This document shows positions 28,101-41,905 of a DNA stretch of 64,000 nt, one piece after another. The stretch's first letter is position 1; every line of letters begins with the position of its first letter. The position numbers were made by a program, and so were the translations under genes. The DNA lies in the NCBI GenBank assembly GCA_012861695.1, contig JAAOOA010000086.1, positions 8,399,885 to 8,463,884 of the forward strand. Direction: 5' to 3'. A model generated the notes under the pieces. That model ran no database searches, was not told the DNA's origin, and saw nothing but the letters and a program-made list of their open reading frames with translations. The DNA is from Trematomus loennbergii. Taxonomy: Eukaryota; Chordata; Actinopteri; Perciformes; Nototheniidae.

Positions 28101-31100
28101 GATTCTGAGCCTGGCAAGTACTTCTGATGTCATCAATGAGAGGCTATGTCTTACCTCTCGTTGTCACAAAAGAAGGGTCCTCCACTTCATCATCCAAGTA
28201 GTCAAGTTCAGCGCTCTCTTCAAGAAAGAATGGCCAGTTAGCCAAATCGTTTGATGTTGACCTCAAGTGTTCAACACATTTCTTTCAGACAGACCTGAAT
28301 AGCTCAGTAATTAGAGCCCAGACAAAACACGGGTCAGAGTTCAGTTTCCTGTGAGACCACCAGCACAAAATGCATTCACACATGTATCAGACATGCGCCT
28401 AACATAACACTGTAGTATATGCTGCACTGTCATAGCAATTTGAAAAAAAAATATTGAAAAATTGGTTTATCTTTATTAGTGATCTTAGAGTAATGGTTTG
28501 AAGTATTTTTTTTTTTTTTAACACATTTTCCGATTAAATACATCTCTGGTTGCTGTTTCAGTTGATTTTAGAAAGTCATTTGAGATTAAAAAAACAATCA
28601 ATAATTCCCTGCATTTTAAACCCTTGTATTTTCAAGTTTTACATTTCAAGCTGGAAAACATTTAATCACAAAATGTGGCCAAGTACATGTTGCAAGTGTT
28701 GTGTCTGTTAAGTGTGAAGGATGCCTCAGTTGGGAATTCACAGTATCTGAATGCTGCACATTCACAGCTCTGAGTTGTCCTTTAATGAGCTGTAATGAGC
28801 TGCCCCATGTCTGGATGTGCGGTGACACCAAAGCCAAGCCTGGACCCAAGTGTGGCAGCTGTGGTGGAAACATCGACCACCAGACAAAACAAAGATCAGT
28901 GTGTCTGTGTGTGACAGGATTTCATGAGGCTATTAACGGACATGTTAATACCCGTAGCTCATCTCGGGTTACGTGTTACATTCCAAAGAGCTGCAAGGTA
29001 CTCCACTCTGAAAACAAGCATTTAATGTTGTGGTTATTCAGGTTAAATGTAGACTTCTGGTTTAACATGATTCATGCACTTGTGAAATTCCGAAAGCCTT
29101 TAAAGACGATTGTCAAAAGTCAAAGGCCTATTGTCACTGAGGATTTTGATGTCATACCAGGAAATCATACAAATTATTTTCTGCTTGTCAATTTGTTTTC
29201 CAGGAAAACAACTTCGTATGGTCTAGGTTTAGGAAAAGAAGAGTTTGGGTTAAAATTAGTACCTTTTATTTTGAAGTTTTTTGCCACATCCATATCGCAA
29301 TGTGTGTCAATGTGGTCATTGTTGTACTACGTGACTTGACTTCCTATTTTACTTACCTTTAGAATCCCAGTAGGCATAGGCATCTGAGGTTGATAGCCTC
29401 TGGAGGCCACTGCCACATTTTTAAGGGGTATAGCCAGAATATATTCTGGCAAAAACTTCCTTTTCTGTGAGCCGGTCAATTTTTGAGACTGGGAGTATCT
29501 TGGAGACTTAGCATAGACGGGAGGTGAGCATTATTCAGTCATTTTGCTTGTTAACGTCAGTCAAAAGTCTCTACAAACCGGAATAATGTTGTGATTAGTA
29601 CACCTCATCTGATCAGATGTCAACATATCAGAATGTCTTCCAGACCTTTCGGATTTGATAGACTTTCAACTAACCCTAACGCTAACCCTGAGCCCAACTC
29701 TGCTGCAAACAAACACATTGATGGTTGTCTTTTGTTCTGTGTGTATCCAGGCTGCCACAAAGCTTCTGGATGAGATGTGTCATCTGTCTGTTCAGTCTTT
29801 GACACCAATGGACACATCGGAGCACTTTAAGGTCCTAAAGCTCCTGGGTGAAGGCTCGTATGGCAAAGTCATGCTAGCTGTACACAAGCAGAACGGTAAT
29901 GGGGAATCCAATGTTCATTTTGTGCCATGAAACTGAAAAAAAAACGATTTACTTACTTACTATTTACTTTCCTGTGTGTCCTCCAGGTACACCGATGGCT
30001 CTGAAGTTCTTCCCTCGAGAGTCCACATCTCTTTCTCTTTCCTGAGGGAGTACAACCTCTCTCTGTCGTTCTGCACCCACCCGTCCCTGACCAGAGCGCT
30101 GGGAATTGCCTACTCCACACCGTCACACTACGTCTTCGCTCAGCAAGCAAGCCTCTTTGGTGATCTGTACGATGTAATCTTGCCTGAGGTATATGCTGAT
30201 TTCAATCGAGCTCTCATGTGTTGTATGAATAGCACAAAACATATTGTATGAATTAGGTTGTTCCTGTTCAGTTTTCTACGATTTGTTGAAATGCTGAATT
30301 ACATATCCATCTCTTTCCAACATCCCCAACCCGTTTTCCTCACCAGGTCGGTATGGAGGAGGACTGTTGTCAGCGGGTGGTGTCCCAGCTGTGTGGGGCT
30401 CTATCCCACCTGCACTCTCTTGGCTTTGTACACCGGGATGTCAAACCAGAGAACGTCTTTCTGTGTGACTCCGCCTGCCGCTGGGTCAAACTTGGAGACT
30501 TTGGCATGGTTGGTATAGAAATTATACATTACTTTTACTGCATTAGGAAACTTCAACGTTCCATCATTGACAGGGATGGTGTTGCCTGAAAAGCTCAGTG
30601 TGTCTAATACAGATGCTAAATGGTGCCTTGTGTGTTGATATTAAGAAGCCGACGCCCACTAACCAAGCTTAGGTAAAAGAACGCCATGACTCAGTGGCAG
30701 GGCATTCTGAAAGGGGTCTTTCTGAAAGTCATAGACAAACCATCTTATAGGTTTAAAGGTCTCCTATTATACTGTTTTTCATCAATATATTATAGGTCTC
30801 ATATATATACAAAACATGTCTCTGAAGTGTTTGGCTCGAAATACCAGACAGATCATGCATTGTAGCATCCCATAACCCCTCTGTTTCAGCCCTGTTTCAA
30901 AAGTGCTGATTCTGTCTTTGACTTTAGATGAAAGGAGGAGATTCAGGTGATAAAGTGGGCGGGTGTTACCTTGGTTGGTGATTGGCTAGTGGTTACCCAA
31001 GACAAAAAATCGTTATGACATCATAAAGTGGCCAAAATCTGGTCAGCTCATTTTCAGACAGGTTTTTATATAAATGGATCAGGACAAAATAATATGTTTT

Positions 31101-32072
31101 CCTGAAACTTTCAGAATCTCTTTATACGGAGGGGACACATGTTTATGTATAAAAGACATGGAAAAGCCAGTTGAGTAGCACTTAAAATGGTTTGGCTCTA
31201 TGAAACCTAATGTACTTATATGATTCTGTTTTCTTCAAGTTTGTATTTTCTTGTCGCTTTGGATAAAAGTGTCAGCTAAATGTAATGTAATGTAATGGCA
31301 AAAAAGTGGATTTTGCACAATAGGTGACCTTTAAAGGATTTTAATCAATTTAAGGTAGCTTGTAACCTTTTCTTGATTACATTATATTACTGTATTTTGA
31401 CATATCTCTCTGTGGTCACCAATTGTTATAGAAAAGTGTCAAATGAATGAATGTTCTCCACCAGGTGAAGGCCACAGGCACCAGGGTCCCGGAGGTCTGG
31501 TACAGCTCCCCTTACTGCACCCCTGAGGCGGAAATCGCTCGTGGAAATGAGGATAGTTGGGGGAGCATTAGTGACGGGCGTGATGCCGTTAAAAACGACG
31601 AAGAGAAGAAAAAGAATGAAAGGGTCTGGGTTTCTGTCCAGCCCAGCACGGACAGCTGGCCCTGGGGATCTTGACCTACGCCATGCTCACCGGCAGTCAT
31701 CCCTGGGCTGAAACAGCCAGCAATTGCGGCTCATACCTGAAGTTTATGGAATGGTTTGACAGATCAGAGGGACCCAATGATTTACTGGACGTGTGGGCGG
31801 AGCCACAAAGGGAGAGTGCACAGCAGGTCATTGATTTATACGAGGCAGAACTTGAAAAGGAAGATCGACCTCCAGTTGCGGCCCAGTTTGCATGTTTCAC
31901 CCCGCTGGCCTGCTCCTTCTTCCAGTCGCTTCTAGACCCCAGGCCAGGGTTTCGCGGTCAACCTGAGATTGCGCTGAATTATCTTGGAGGGGACTGGGTG
32001 ATGGAGAAGGAAAGGGTGAGGCTGGAGGAGGAGAGAAGAAAAGTAGAGGGAAAGGACCAATCAGGAACATGA
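25119..32072 (+). CDS. sbk: SBK2/SBK3-type serine/threonine protein kinase, frame broken twice
   Basis: Exons: 25119-25124 (Met-Thr), 29751-29895, 29987-30188, 30347-30508 and 31465-32072; borders are GT/AG. About 374 aa if frame-corrected (human SBK2 348, SBK3 359). Kinase landmarks: glycine loop LGEGSYGKV (residues 35-42), ATP lysine in MALKFF (57), alphaC Glu in LREYNLSLS, HRDVKPEN with catalytic Asp149, GDFG (DFG 169-171), PYCTPEAE in the activation segment, and LTYAMLTGSHPW. The N-terminal LDEMCHLSVQSL matches the SBK2 LEDMMTLSAQTL region. A charged insert (NDEEKKKNER) follows the activation segment. Two single-base losses break the frame: in TTT at 30038-30040 and GG at 31658-31659. Exon phases agree only if each gains one base. 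Either a recent pseudogene or consensus errors; the rest is intact. SBK2/SBK3 are mainly heart-expressed in mammals. Confidence 0.85.
25125..26930. other. sbk intron 1, first part
   Basis: AT-rich intron DNA. A CTA/CTACTT-type triplet run lies at 26180-26225. No exon or recognised transposon. Confidence 0.45.
27100..28000 (-). pseudogene. piggyBac transposase remnant (PGBD-like)
   Basis: On the minus strand several frames together read as the second half of a piggyBac transposase: HGLSYDAVIELIQP and GTGHNIYMDIFFSSPKLF near 27930-27835, MRFGACGTYRDP near 27800, then YNKNIGGVDLPDQLIQYYST and RARWYRTLF at about 27540-27440. It ends with a Cys-rich zinc-finger tail (CQHCHEVIRRRNL, CKACDVALCV) that stops at about 27105. 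At least two frame changes and internal stops are present, so it is dead. It sits in intron 1 of the SBK kinase, in opposite orientation. The N-terminal half and the ends were not located. Confidence 0.85.
28260..29750. other. sbk intron 1, last part
   Basis: No recognised exon. A 212-codon open frame at 28701-29339 has no family resemblance, no splice context and is probably chance. A polypyrimidine tract ending GTATCCAG precedes sbk exon 2. Confidence 0.4.
30762..31340. repeat. AAAGGTC..CTATTAT-type MITE in sbk intron 4
   Basis: The left end reads aaaggtctcctattatac and the right end tgcacaataggtgaccttta; these are inverted. The family is also at 33862-34592, 52440-52720 and within 2390-4075. 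A short fragment at 31243-31297 (ctttggataaaagtgtcagc, then TAATG repeats) is the tail of the SINE-like repeat found at 57648-57810, inserted in the MITE. Confidence 0.7.
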
Positions 32073-33860
32073 AAGAAATGGTGGGGAAAGAAGAGAGATA
32101 AGGAGTCATAATAATGAGAACGCTGGTAAATGATGAAGCAAACGTAGCATAGCAAACATATTTTATATTGTGTCATAGGCTATTGTGCCTGTGAAACACT
32201 GTTTCTCAAGTAACAGATTTTTGCTGCTTTCCATTGTTTTTGTGACTGTAAATTAATTTAATTTCTACTTTTATAACACAAGAAAACAATAATCATTCTC
32301 AACTCTCTGAAGGTTTGAGAGCTACTGGTGATGGCGTTTTTTTTTGGCAGTTAATATTTAAAATATATATAAATGAATTAGAATGTTTTCTTTAGCCTTA
32401 ATACCTTTATCATAAATGTCAGAATAAAATGGCTTTAAAAAAAGTGGAACAGCTGCATACATGGAATTATTACTGTTGTTGACCATTATGTCCTTGTGAA
32501 AGATACCATCTTAAGCGCACAACATCTATATATACATTTAAAGTTTTTGGTGTGTTCATCATAGCCGGCTATGAAATGATATAGACTGCACTCGTGCCAA
32601 GTCTTTAGAGCCGTAAACACGTCAGCAGCAGGCTGAGAGGTGCCACAAACACTTTGATCCGGCTTCCAAGCTTTAAAAACTTTTTTAAAGAGCACAAATA
32701 TTAGTAAATATTAACTTATATAAAGGCACTTTATGAAAGTAGATATGTTTGCGCTGCACACATATATTTAAGTAGCCCGTGTACTGTTCAGACGAACTGT
32801 AAACGTGGTGGGCGCTTAGCAGCTTTTAGCTAACTCAAGTTTTTTAGCTTGTTAGCACTTGACATGTTTGCTGTAGCACTTTGTACATAACTAAAATCAT
32901 GTAATCTTGTACTTTTTATGGTACAATTAATAACAATTAAATGAGTGTGTGATTCATTCAATGTTTAAATATGTATGTGCACTATGTAAAATACATTTTG
33001 CAGTCTATAAATAAAATGTTAAGGCAATAAAACGTTTTTATTGTCAAAGTATCTATTATGAACAGTTTGATGACACAATAAATCAATATTATTCATATTC
33101 AAGACCCTGCATCTGTTATTAACCAAATTGTTTTTTAAATATTTATGTTGACCTAATAAACCATGACGGCAATGTGGTATGGTCGTATCTCAATATTATA
33201 CTTGTAAGATTATACACCAATGCAAATAGATCACATGCACACACGAAGCGTCCACACACAGTGAAGACCATCTGGAGAGCTTCCCAGATGTTTTCAAAAA
33301 TAGATCCGCTGTCGTAAATTTGACACTAAACCTCTCAAACACTCAGCTCACAGCTCTAACCCTTATCCTCGCAGAGCAGCCAAGTCACACACTGGACACA
33401 CTGTTTCACATGCAAATACAATCTACTACAGAGATTTCAGCACACAGTGGACCACATTGACTTCTGACACAGAACTGGAAACAGTACTTTAGAAAGAAAA
33501 ATACATAGACAGTGCTACTGGATTCAAATGCAATTTGGGAAGTACTCCACACACAATACAGGAGATACATTCTGAACAATAGGTCATCAGATCCGCTGAT
33601 ATGAAATAATGCCCCGTTATATTTGCCAAATGTTCACTGATTCTATTTATTTGGGCTAAAAGGTAAACATGATCAGCTTTTTTGAGGAACAACATTATGT
33701 TGTGTGTTGTTCCTACAGTATATGAGATCATTTTACATGGGTTAAGTATGCAAACTTTCAACATGGGTCATAATAAAGACCTGGATAATCTAGTCATTCT
33801 AATTTTGTAATCAATAAACAATCCTTAAGGTATTTAATTGTTTAAAAGGTTCTGTTCTTT
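32073..33860. other. sbk 3' UTR candidate and intergenic DNA
   Basis: AATAAA signals lie at about 32423 and 33026. The stretch is AT-rich and no gene is recognised. Confidence 0.4.
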
Positions 33861-33861
33861 A

Positions 33862-34592
33862 AAGGTCCCCTATTATGCAAAATGCACTTTTGATGTCCTT
33901 TATACATAAATATGTGTCCCCGGTGTGTCAGGGAACTCACAAAGTGTCAGAAAATACAACCCTCTCTCTTTTCCTCTGTACCCAAATCTCTAAAAACGGG
34001 GTACAACGGAACTGATCCAGATTTGCTGCCGATATGACGTAATATCGCAAATGTGGGCTGGCTTACACCCACGGCCCTTTCGAAACATCGCTGTATCAGA
34101 AAGAATGCGCAACATGTTTTGGAAGTAATATGGTCTTTGTTTACATTAGCAAGCATCGCTAACACTCAGAGCTAACCTATACTCGAGAGAGTATGTGTAA
34201 AAAACCCGGATATAAAAAGGAACTCACCTTGTGGTAAACCTGAGAGAGAAAAAAGCATTTGAGCTCCATACTGTTTCAGAAATAATCCTTGATGTGGTTT
34301 GGAACATAATAAGGTGTTTAATCACAGCAGCGTTTAGCTAATAATCTCTTCACAGAGCTCACAGCTTGCCTGCGTGCTGCAAAGGGGCGTGGCCAGCAGC
34401 AGCTTGGGTTACATTTGAAGCTACAGACGCAGAATCAGCATTTTAGTAACAGGGCTGAAATAAAGGGGTATGAGGAATGGCTACAATGGGTGATCTGTTT
34501 GGTATTCTGAGCAAAACACTTCAGAGACATTTTTTGTAAAGATATGGCCCTATAATATATTGTTTGAATATAGCATAATAGGAGAGCTTTAA
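33862..34592. mobile_element. MITE of the AAAGGTCCCCTATTATGC family, full length
   Basis: Ends are inverted: AAAGGTCCCCTATTATGC on the left, gcataataggagagcttt on the right. It is about 730 bp long with no transposase. Relatives in this window lie at 2700-2896, 3950-4071, 30762-31340 and 52440-52720. Confidence 0.75.
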
Positions 34593-37500
34593 ATGTCTGC
34601 AGCCTTTAAGCCAATGTAACATACGTCCATGGCTCTTCGTGTATGCATATGTTTAACAGCTTGCTAGCTTGTGTATGCAGCTTTGTTTATTCACAGTATT
34701 ACCTCGGCGCTCTGTTTCCCAGGCTGCGACGGATGCAGGGGTGGCTACTGTGCAATTTGTTTGCCAGAAAACATTTGATCCTTGACTTCTCTGGGAAAAG
34801 GAGAGTCGCAGCATTCACAGAATGAGAGGACGGCGAGGTCAGGAGAGCAGGAGCAGCGACAGACCGCAGAAAGTCTAATAAAAAATATAAACCGGAGAAG
34901 TCATAAATAACAAGCCGAGGTAAAAAAAAAAAAAACGTACACATGATAAATCTATTGGCCTGTATAAGGAAGTGAATACTGCCCTAACGCAGAGATCACT
35001 TAATAAAGCCCTTAATTTCCACTGAATAAGGAGGGTCTTCAGGGGGACATGAGGCCTCATGTATCTGATCTCTTTGGCTGCACTGCACTCTTAATATATC
35101 ATCCACACAGGCGCAGATCATGTTTTACCAATTACAACCTTGTAAACCCATTTTTAGTCACTGGCATACCTTAAATTCAAATAAACCTTATACTTGTGAA
35201 ACCTTTTACGCATCCTGATGCGTGCAAAGTCGTTAAGCTAAAGCTAAAAACAAGGCTGCTTTTTTACCTGAAAAACGGAGGTATGAGAGATACAAGGAAT
35301 CCCTCACAAGCTAATGGAGGATTTAGATTAAATTAGATTTAGAAGTGAGCAGACATACAACTATTCACACACACTGACCCACTGACCATGCACCCTCCTT
35401 ACACACACACACACACACACACTCTTCCACCTAAATCATCCAGTCAAGGTGTTGGTTCAGGTTTCCCTGGAAACGTTGAAGCTACTCCAACCCTTGACCT
35501 CTCCCTTACCCTCCCTTGATCCTAGTGGCAGTTCAATTACTCCAGCATTCAGTGCCAAAAATATATATATTCTAGATCATATTAAAGTGGAATTGAGATA
35601 AAGAGATCATCTGTAAGGAGGAACCACTCCAAGTTTTCTCACAAACCAACCCTGAGCCCATACTCATGAATTAGCGAGCTTGTTAAAGTGAGACAGTTTG
35701 ATTATCGTACCACAGTTACGGAGCAGGTCCAAGGGGCCCTGTTGTGGGGGCATGAAGTGCTGGCCTGTGAACAATTCCAGTCCTGACATTTCACCTGATA
35801 TGTTGCATTAACGCTATGCCTGTCTTAAGTACCAGGGTTGTGTAACAGCAAGTGTCACTGTGTGTGTGTTTGTCTTGCCAGAGAGTCAGTGAGAAAGTGA
35901 GAAAGGAATTTATAGAGGCTGACAAGAGGGCAGATTATAAATATATAATTTTAACGCAGTAATAAATAAATAATGCAGACATCGCAAAATGCCACATGAG
36001 AGATATGGTGATACAGAGTTATATTTGTCCAGAGTGGAATCGACACGTTTAAAAGTACATATAATGTTATTACCTACCTGCACAGTAGCCGTTTTTAAGT
36101 AAAGTTAAATGCATTTAGTTTAAGATATAAATTTAAGTAAACGGTTTGTTTATTGTAATCTTAGAGGTCGAACTAATAAGCGTGTCCGATTGCATCGTTA
36201 GTGGACACAAAGAGAAAATCGATATTAAAAATACTTTTTAGAGGCCTTTCTGCCAGGTATTTCTATAATTTATTTATATTTTGAAAGGGAAATAGCTGCA
36301 TCCAACAGTTTTTGTATGTTTCCATTGTCCACATTTTCCGGAGATTAGAGAGTTAGAAGTGTTTCAGTAATGACTACATTGTTATTTTCAAATCACTGCG
36401 TCTTTACGCTCTAAATTAGACCCGTTTTTATACTTGCCTTTGAGTTTGAACCCTCAGAAAAGCATGGAACTTTGAAGGCCTGTTCTTGTCTGTTCAAGCA
36501 GCATCATAGTGTAAGTAATGTGTTGTTCAAGAAACCTCTAGTGGCCTTAATAATTATAACAGGAGCAAATGATAAAGTCATTGTAGTAATAGAACCATCG
36601 AGTCCCCGGGAATTGGTGGGTCAAACAAACTATTTAACCCAGGGGACGTGAGTTCTTGTCCTGTATGAAACCAAAGGTCAACACATTAGGTTATATTTCC
36701 ATAAGATAGTAAATAAATGACGTACTTAAGATGGTACTAAATGTACATTTTCATATTCTGTCATTGAGATTTGAGGATGTGTTGTATAACTGGTTAAATG
36801 ATGGGCAGAAATGAAGTTATAATTAATTATTCCGTTTTGTTCAATGACAGTGAATGATTGGAGTATCTTTCTGGAACTTTTTTGATGAACGTTTCTTATA
36901 GCTTATTCTTTACAGTGAAAGCGGAGAGAGGCGGTCCAACCAGGCGAGAACTGACCCCAAGACCCCCTGCATAGTCCAAATGTCTCCTTGTGTTATTTGG
37001 CCTAACCACTAAACTGTCGGGTTACCTACTCTTTCTGCACCTTTTAAACCAAATTAGTCTATGTCCTGACCATATCCAATGTCTTTGTTTAGGGGTTTGT
37101 CCTTTAGGGACCAAGAGAGTCTGGTCTGTGCCAATTTTCAACCTATTGAATATAAAGATTTCAATCTGGACCAAAGAGGACTGACCGACTTACTACTTAC
37201 TTATTCTCCTGAGAATCCTGCCACTGCTAGAAGGCCCATCACTGCAACATCGTTCAGCACCTGTCTTGAAAGGAACTTTGTGTTCTGCCGGCGCCAAATG
37301 TTTGGATCTGAAGGAGGAACATGGATCCCTGGAATATGTAATGGGCATGTTGTGTTCTAACTGCGATACTATCTCCGGGCACCTGCTCTGAATTCTTCTT
37401 ATCACAAGCTCCAGCCAAGAGAAATGAAATTGTCTGTTTTTTGTGAGGTGCTGATGTACGTAGCTTTGAAAGTGATGCTAAGATCTTCTAGTACTGTGTC

Positions 37501-39780
37501 TTGCTGTCTGTCTGCTCGGCTACCTGAGCCCACACACTGAGAGTGATGGATGGGAAAGTTCTCTGGAAAGGGAAACACAATCTACAGCCAGCATGCGGGG
37601 ATATGAGTGTATTAAAAGTCCTGAATTTCTCTGCAACAAGATTCCAAAGGAATCCATCAAAATGACACGTTGTGGTGTTTAGGAGTGATCTGCTGCTGGG
37701 TGTGGCTTACAGAGAAGAAGGAAATGGTGAAGTACTCACATCTTTTACTTGAGTAAAAGTAGCAATGCCTATAAAAATACTCAGTGAACATTTTTTTAAA
37801 TAATAAAAAGCATAAATAGCTTTATATACTTTACATTTAAAAGTAATAGTATTTTTGGGGCAGATATTTATTTGTATCATTTATATCAGTGATATATATA
37901 TATACTGATCCTCTTACAAAGCAACAGGCATACTATTATACTGTAGTATATTCTATAGTCAATTAATTATAGTTAGGACGGGCGTTAGGGATAAGGGTTA
38001 GGCTTTGATTACATTCAGAACATTTTAACACTCAAATAAAGTAAAAATACTCAAGTTGTTCTCAGTCAATATACTTAGTCACTTTCACCACTGCTCACAC
38101 ACTCAAAATGTAAGATTTCAGAGGAGGGACAAACAACGAGAGGAAGGTGGATGGGTTTTCTGATGAGGCTCAGCAGAGGAGACCGTCCAGCTGTCTGTCC
38201 CTCTCTGTTTCTGTCTGTCAGCAGCGCTAAAAGCTACTGCTCTATGAGGTCATGTCCTGACTAAAGCAATATTTCTCTCTTCTACAATGACGGTCTCTGT
38301 TTCTTACCACACTGGCTTCTTCCAGAGTGTATAGTGTTGGGATCCCTGTGCCCTCCCACAGCAAGATATAGTATTTAAATCATTCCAAATACAAATGTAC
38401 AAATACTCCAGTACGATTAAAGTCCTACAAGCAAAACAATACTTAAGTATGAGTACAAAAGTATTATCAACCAGTTTGATCAAAGGAGGGAAAAGTAAGA
38501 GAGCAAATTTCAGTTGTCAATAACCACATTTTGGAAAACATAATGTTTTTAAGAGCTATTTTAAACTGCGTTATAAAGTCAAAGAATAATATCAACTAAC
38601 AATATATATATTACAAACTGATTACCAGGGTTTAAAAGGTGGCGATTATATGTGGAGAAAACTGTAATAAAAACTATAGAATTTCCCCCTGAAATAAAGA
38701 GCAGCATTTCAAAGGTACGTGGAGTCAAAATACCTACACAAAAAAAAGTACCTAAAAAGGTACTTTACAATATTTGACAAACATTTTGCACTTGCAACAC
38801 TTGCCATGATAATTCAAGTAAACTTAGGTTCAAGGACAACTAGTTTATTACAAATTGTATTTTATTTTCATAGTTTCAAACATCACCACCGTTGGTTATA
38901 ATAACACTGCCTTTCTGTCACACCAACTGTGTCAAAGTTCATCATCCTCTCCCCTCATTATGACCGGTGCTTCTTCAGTTCAGTAGCTGTGTATAGTTAC
39001 CCAGGCCTATTTTCTATAGTCTTTTTGTAGTAAGGTTTTGAACTGTAGGAGATATGAAGTCATATTTTTAGATTTAATTGAATTTAACCTTTATTTAAGC
39101 AGTATAGGTCTCATTGAGATAACAAATGTATTTTTCAAGAGAGTTCTGGCCTAAAATAGGCAGCAGCACAGTTACAGACAACTTAAAACATCCACAATCA
39201 TAACCCAATCACAGTCATAACAAGATCAGCCAAACCATTTACATACACAGCGGCTGCTTCAAAGTAATTCAGAGTCGCTTTGGGTCGCATATAAAGTTTT
39301 ATAAATGGTTTACCACACCAGAGCTTTAGCACCACCCTCAGGATTGTTACCTATGCTAAATACAATTGGGGAGGACAAATTTTATAAAATCCCTGAGAAA
39401 TACCATATCATAGAATAAACATTCTGTAGATTTGTTTTAATGTGAAGTTGTCAGGGATGGAGCTTTTTGTCCCCAGTCCCAATATATAATTTGCATATAA
39501 TTATCTATAATATCTTTGTGTATGTTGGCTTGTATGCTGAAAAACGGAGTGCACTTCCTCTTTAAAAATGTTTTGCTGGTAATGTTTATGCTCTAATAAT
39601 AGTTAGTTCCAAGGAAGGGTAATGTGTACTTGTTAACAACTTTTTTAACAACATATATGTTTTGATTTTGCCGCTTGAAAGAGCGAGGTAACTTCAGGGT
39701 TAACTCTGGGTTTCCGTTCCTACGACGCTGGTTCACTTCTTACCGGGGTAGATCTCCATTGTAACTTATGCTGAACGGCA
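34593..39780. other. Intergenic, no gene recognised
   Basis: Contains a short (CA)n run at 35402-35421, a TA run near 37895 and AT-rich unique-looking DNA. The frames at 36990-37360 have no domain. Part of 39660-39780 looks like a degenerate copy of the Harbinger-like left end that follows. Confidence 0.4.
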
Positions 39781-39785
39781 AACCT

Positions 39786-40856
39786 GGGGCCTATACTACG
39801 AAGCAAGATTTTCGTTTAGCAAGCTAACTTCAGGGGTTTCCGGTCCTACGAAGCTGGTTCACTTTTTAGCGGGCTAGATCTCCACGGTAACTTATCCTGG
39901 AACCTAGTCTGCTCCGAAGCAGGATAGGTTCCAGGATAAGAGATCAACTCAGTGAAAGCACCGCCTGCTGACCAATCAGAGCTCAGTGTGCGCAGTTTAA
40001 AGCGATCAAGTCATATTACAGGATAATGGAAATACAGAAAAACTGCCGTTGCAGGAAAGACGGCCGGCCAAAATCAACTGACTGTGTGAACGTGAAAATT
40101 AATAGAATATCCCCTCCCATCTTCAGAGCAATCTGACTATTATAACATTAGCGTTAAGAAAGCTTACTTAAATATCTGCCACAGCATAAGTAACCGGATC
40201 AAAGTAACATTACGTACAGTCCGCGGCACTGTGAGTGCAGACGTCGATATGTCCCATTATCATTCATATCATATCACATCATAATGTATCATATATTTCC
40301 TTATCTGAGTCAGCTTCTTGAGCCGTATCTGGCCGTGCAACACTTACAGTGTCACATACTGTATGCAGAAGTATTATTTTAAGCAACACATTAAGTTGAC
40401 GAAACACTCGAGTCAAATGTAATTAAAGACAGATCCACTCCTGTCTTAGACGGGGTAGTGATATCATGAACCTGTTAATGAACGCATTCAAACACTTTTT
40501 CTTTACCAGCTGTATTCACCTTGCAGGTGCAGCTATGTGGCTTTTTATCCTGGATAAAGTGTTAAGTCATGGATGTTTAAAGATTAACTTCTTCATATTT
40601 GCCTAAATTATAGTTTACTTTTCATTCAGGAAGTATGACGCTGCGCTGTCAGTACGCTTGTCCATGTTTGTAATTGGTCAAATGTTGCTAACCCGCCCCT
40701 TTCATGTGAACGCGCACTCAGCCGGACAGAGAAACCCTGGCTTGAGTTACCGAGTTGATAACCAGCGCCGTTGGACCGCTTAGCGAGATCGCGTTTGTTT
40801 TGGGTTAGTTAAGCCAGATGACTCAAAACTACCAGGGTATTCATAGTACAGGCCTC
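39786..40856. mobile_element. PIF/Harbinger-like non-autonomous element
   Basis: The left end ggggcctatactacgaagca is mirrored on the right by ttcatagtacaggcctcag. Such ends (GGCCTRTACTAYGAA) are characteristic of a common teleost non-autonomous Harbinger family. No transposase was read. A shorter, imperfect repetition of the left end precedes it at 39690-39780. Confidence 0.65.
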
Positions 40857-41905
40857 AGGTGACAGGGATAAAGGTTTTGGATAATAGGAAACTGGTTGGT
40901 CTTTTTGCACTCTCTTGAAAATGTGTGGTGCAAAAAAAAGAAGAAAAAAAAAAAAAAAGAAGAAATTCTAACAACTTGTCAGCAGAGAACAAGTTAAAAC
41001 TAATGAAATAGCCTTTTTAGCCGGATAAAACTTATCAGGAAAACACCTGCATGCTGGTCCATTCTTCCCACTCACACTATTAACCTCAAGTATCCCACAT
41101 TTTAGTTAAACTGCATTAGTGCTCTACGTATTTAAAACAAGACATCAGACATCCTTTGAAAGGATTTATTGCCTCTCTCTCGTTAAGTTGGTCATAAATC
41201 CAACGTGTTACAGAGTGGTATGAGTGAGAAATGGGAGACTTCTTTTTAATATCAGCCAGCAATACGAGCAATGTAAACACAACACACAAGTCAACATATC
41301 ATGTCAATCAGCCCTATATCGGAATGCAAATCAAACACATGCCATTGGATTTGATCACAGCGAACCTTCAAAATCATTGCAGACAAATAATTCACAGTTG
41401 AGAAATGCTAACGACAATTCTTATGTCAAAGTCCTGTGAACACTGTCTTGATTACAAAATTACATATATATTTGCTGTAATTTAGACATTCATCACATGA
41501 AAAAAGACAATCAGGTTGTTATTCGTTAAAATCTCTACATTGGCTCAGTAAAAGAGCGTATTTTAATGTATTTTTCAGATAAGCCTCATAGGAATAACAG
41601 CATCATGTAGATCCATTCCCTTTAGGTAAAATTGCTCTGTATCAAAATAAAGTAAAGGCGAAGTTTCACATTTTACGAAATAAACCGGCTACGCTAACCA
41701 CTTGCTCCAGCTTTATGTTGAATGCACAAGAGGGATATCAGTCATCTCATCTAACTAATCGAAAAATATCAAACTAATCGTCCGATTGTCCAAGACCAAA
41801 CCTTGTTTTGAGCAGTGTCTGCCAATATAACTGTTTTTACTTTAATGATTTATTCAAACTTGCATTAAATATTCAGTATTTCATACTGAAGGTCCAACAA
41901 GTCCT
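40857..41905. other. Intergenic, no gene recognised
   Basis: An A-rich tract at 40927-40962 and AT-rich DNA; no supported feature. Confidence 0.4.

Noticed and set aside
28701..29339. 212-codon plus-strand open frame
   Set aside because: No domain, no splice context, sits in the sbk intron, composition like surrounding DNA. Probably chance.
29680..29700. Telomere-like CTAACCCTAACG words
   Set aside because: Only three irregular units; not an interstitial telomere repeat.
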